In this document: positions 63,921-64,000 of the stretch, piece after piece
Layout of the letters: every line of letters begins with the position of its first letter
How positions within the stretch are numbered: the first letter of the stretch is position 1
Source: Symsagittifera roscoffensis
Lineage: Eukaryota; Xenacoelomorpha; Acoela; Convolutidae
Assembly (NCBI RefSeq): GCF_963678635.1
Contig: NC_087062.1
Span: forward strand, 2,790,001-2,854,000
Reading direction: 5' to 3'
Length of the DNA: 64,000 bases
Translations under genes and position numbers: made by a program
Notes under the pieces: generated by a model
What the model was told of the DNA's origin: nothing
Databases searched by the model: none
The model's input: the letters and a program-made list of their open reading frames with translations, nothing else

Positions 63921-64000
63921 AAATTTATTAACCATCTTCAAAACATCGGTAACTGATCCTTATGGAGTTTTTTAAAACGCAACATCACAAGCATGCAAAA

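Overview
This is a repeat-dense stretch of an invertebrate animal nuclear genome. The evidence is one spliced host gene with GT-AG introns, animal-type Ty3/Gypsy LTR retrotransposons, tRNA-derived SINE-like copies, a LINE fragment, and long AT-rich non-coding DNA with T-rich splice acceptors. The phylum cannot be fixed by eye. There are no prokaryotic operons and no CRISPR array.

Layout: (1) 1-4360 (+) is a decayed 3' part of an old retroelement, readable as broken homologues of two large accessory proteins. (2) 5708-28799 (-) is a young giant LTR retrotransposon of about 23.1 kb. Its two 904/905-bp LTRs differ at about seven positions. Read from right to left it holds a 2.66-kb leader with a 14-bp minisatellite and a 70-bp tandem repeat, gag, protease-RT, RNase H, a long acidic linker, an integrase whose C-terminus carries a macrodomain-like region, and then about 9 kb of extra coding DNA. 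That block encodes a coiled-coil protein, an SGNH/GDSL hydrolase with an intact catalytic set, and two large proteins (at least 1396 and 936 codons) that I do not recognise. The last three lie in one reading frame separated only by a TAG and a TGA. (3) 29271-29610 (+) is the leader of another member of the giant family. (4) 30264-38819 (+) is a SERBP1/HABP4-type RNA-binding protein gene with six exons and a 6.4-kb second intron full of degenerate tandem units and tRNA-like copies. (5) 40536-47663 (-) is a decayed 7.1-kb Gypsy element, followed by a tandem duplication of its gag end, LTR and flank (48119-51262). (6) 53054-60247 (-) is a better preserved Gypsy element of the same kind, with 256-bp LTRs and several nonsense mutations. 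(7) 60248-64000 holds microsatellite, G/C-skewed DNA, a hairpin-prone repeat and a degraded LINE endonuclease at the right edge.

The most interesting object is the giant element. It is a nearly fresh insertion that combines a Gypsy pol, an integrase-fused macrodomain-like region, a GDSL-type esterase and two large unknown proteins. The two unknown proteins recur in the same order in the old diverged copy at 1-4360, so they look like a conserved accessory cassette and not a chance capture. Its gag-pol has four apparent single-frame breaks, so this particular copy may be dead or may carry assembly indels.
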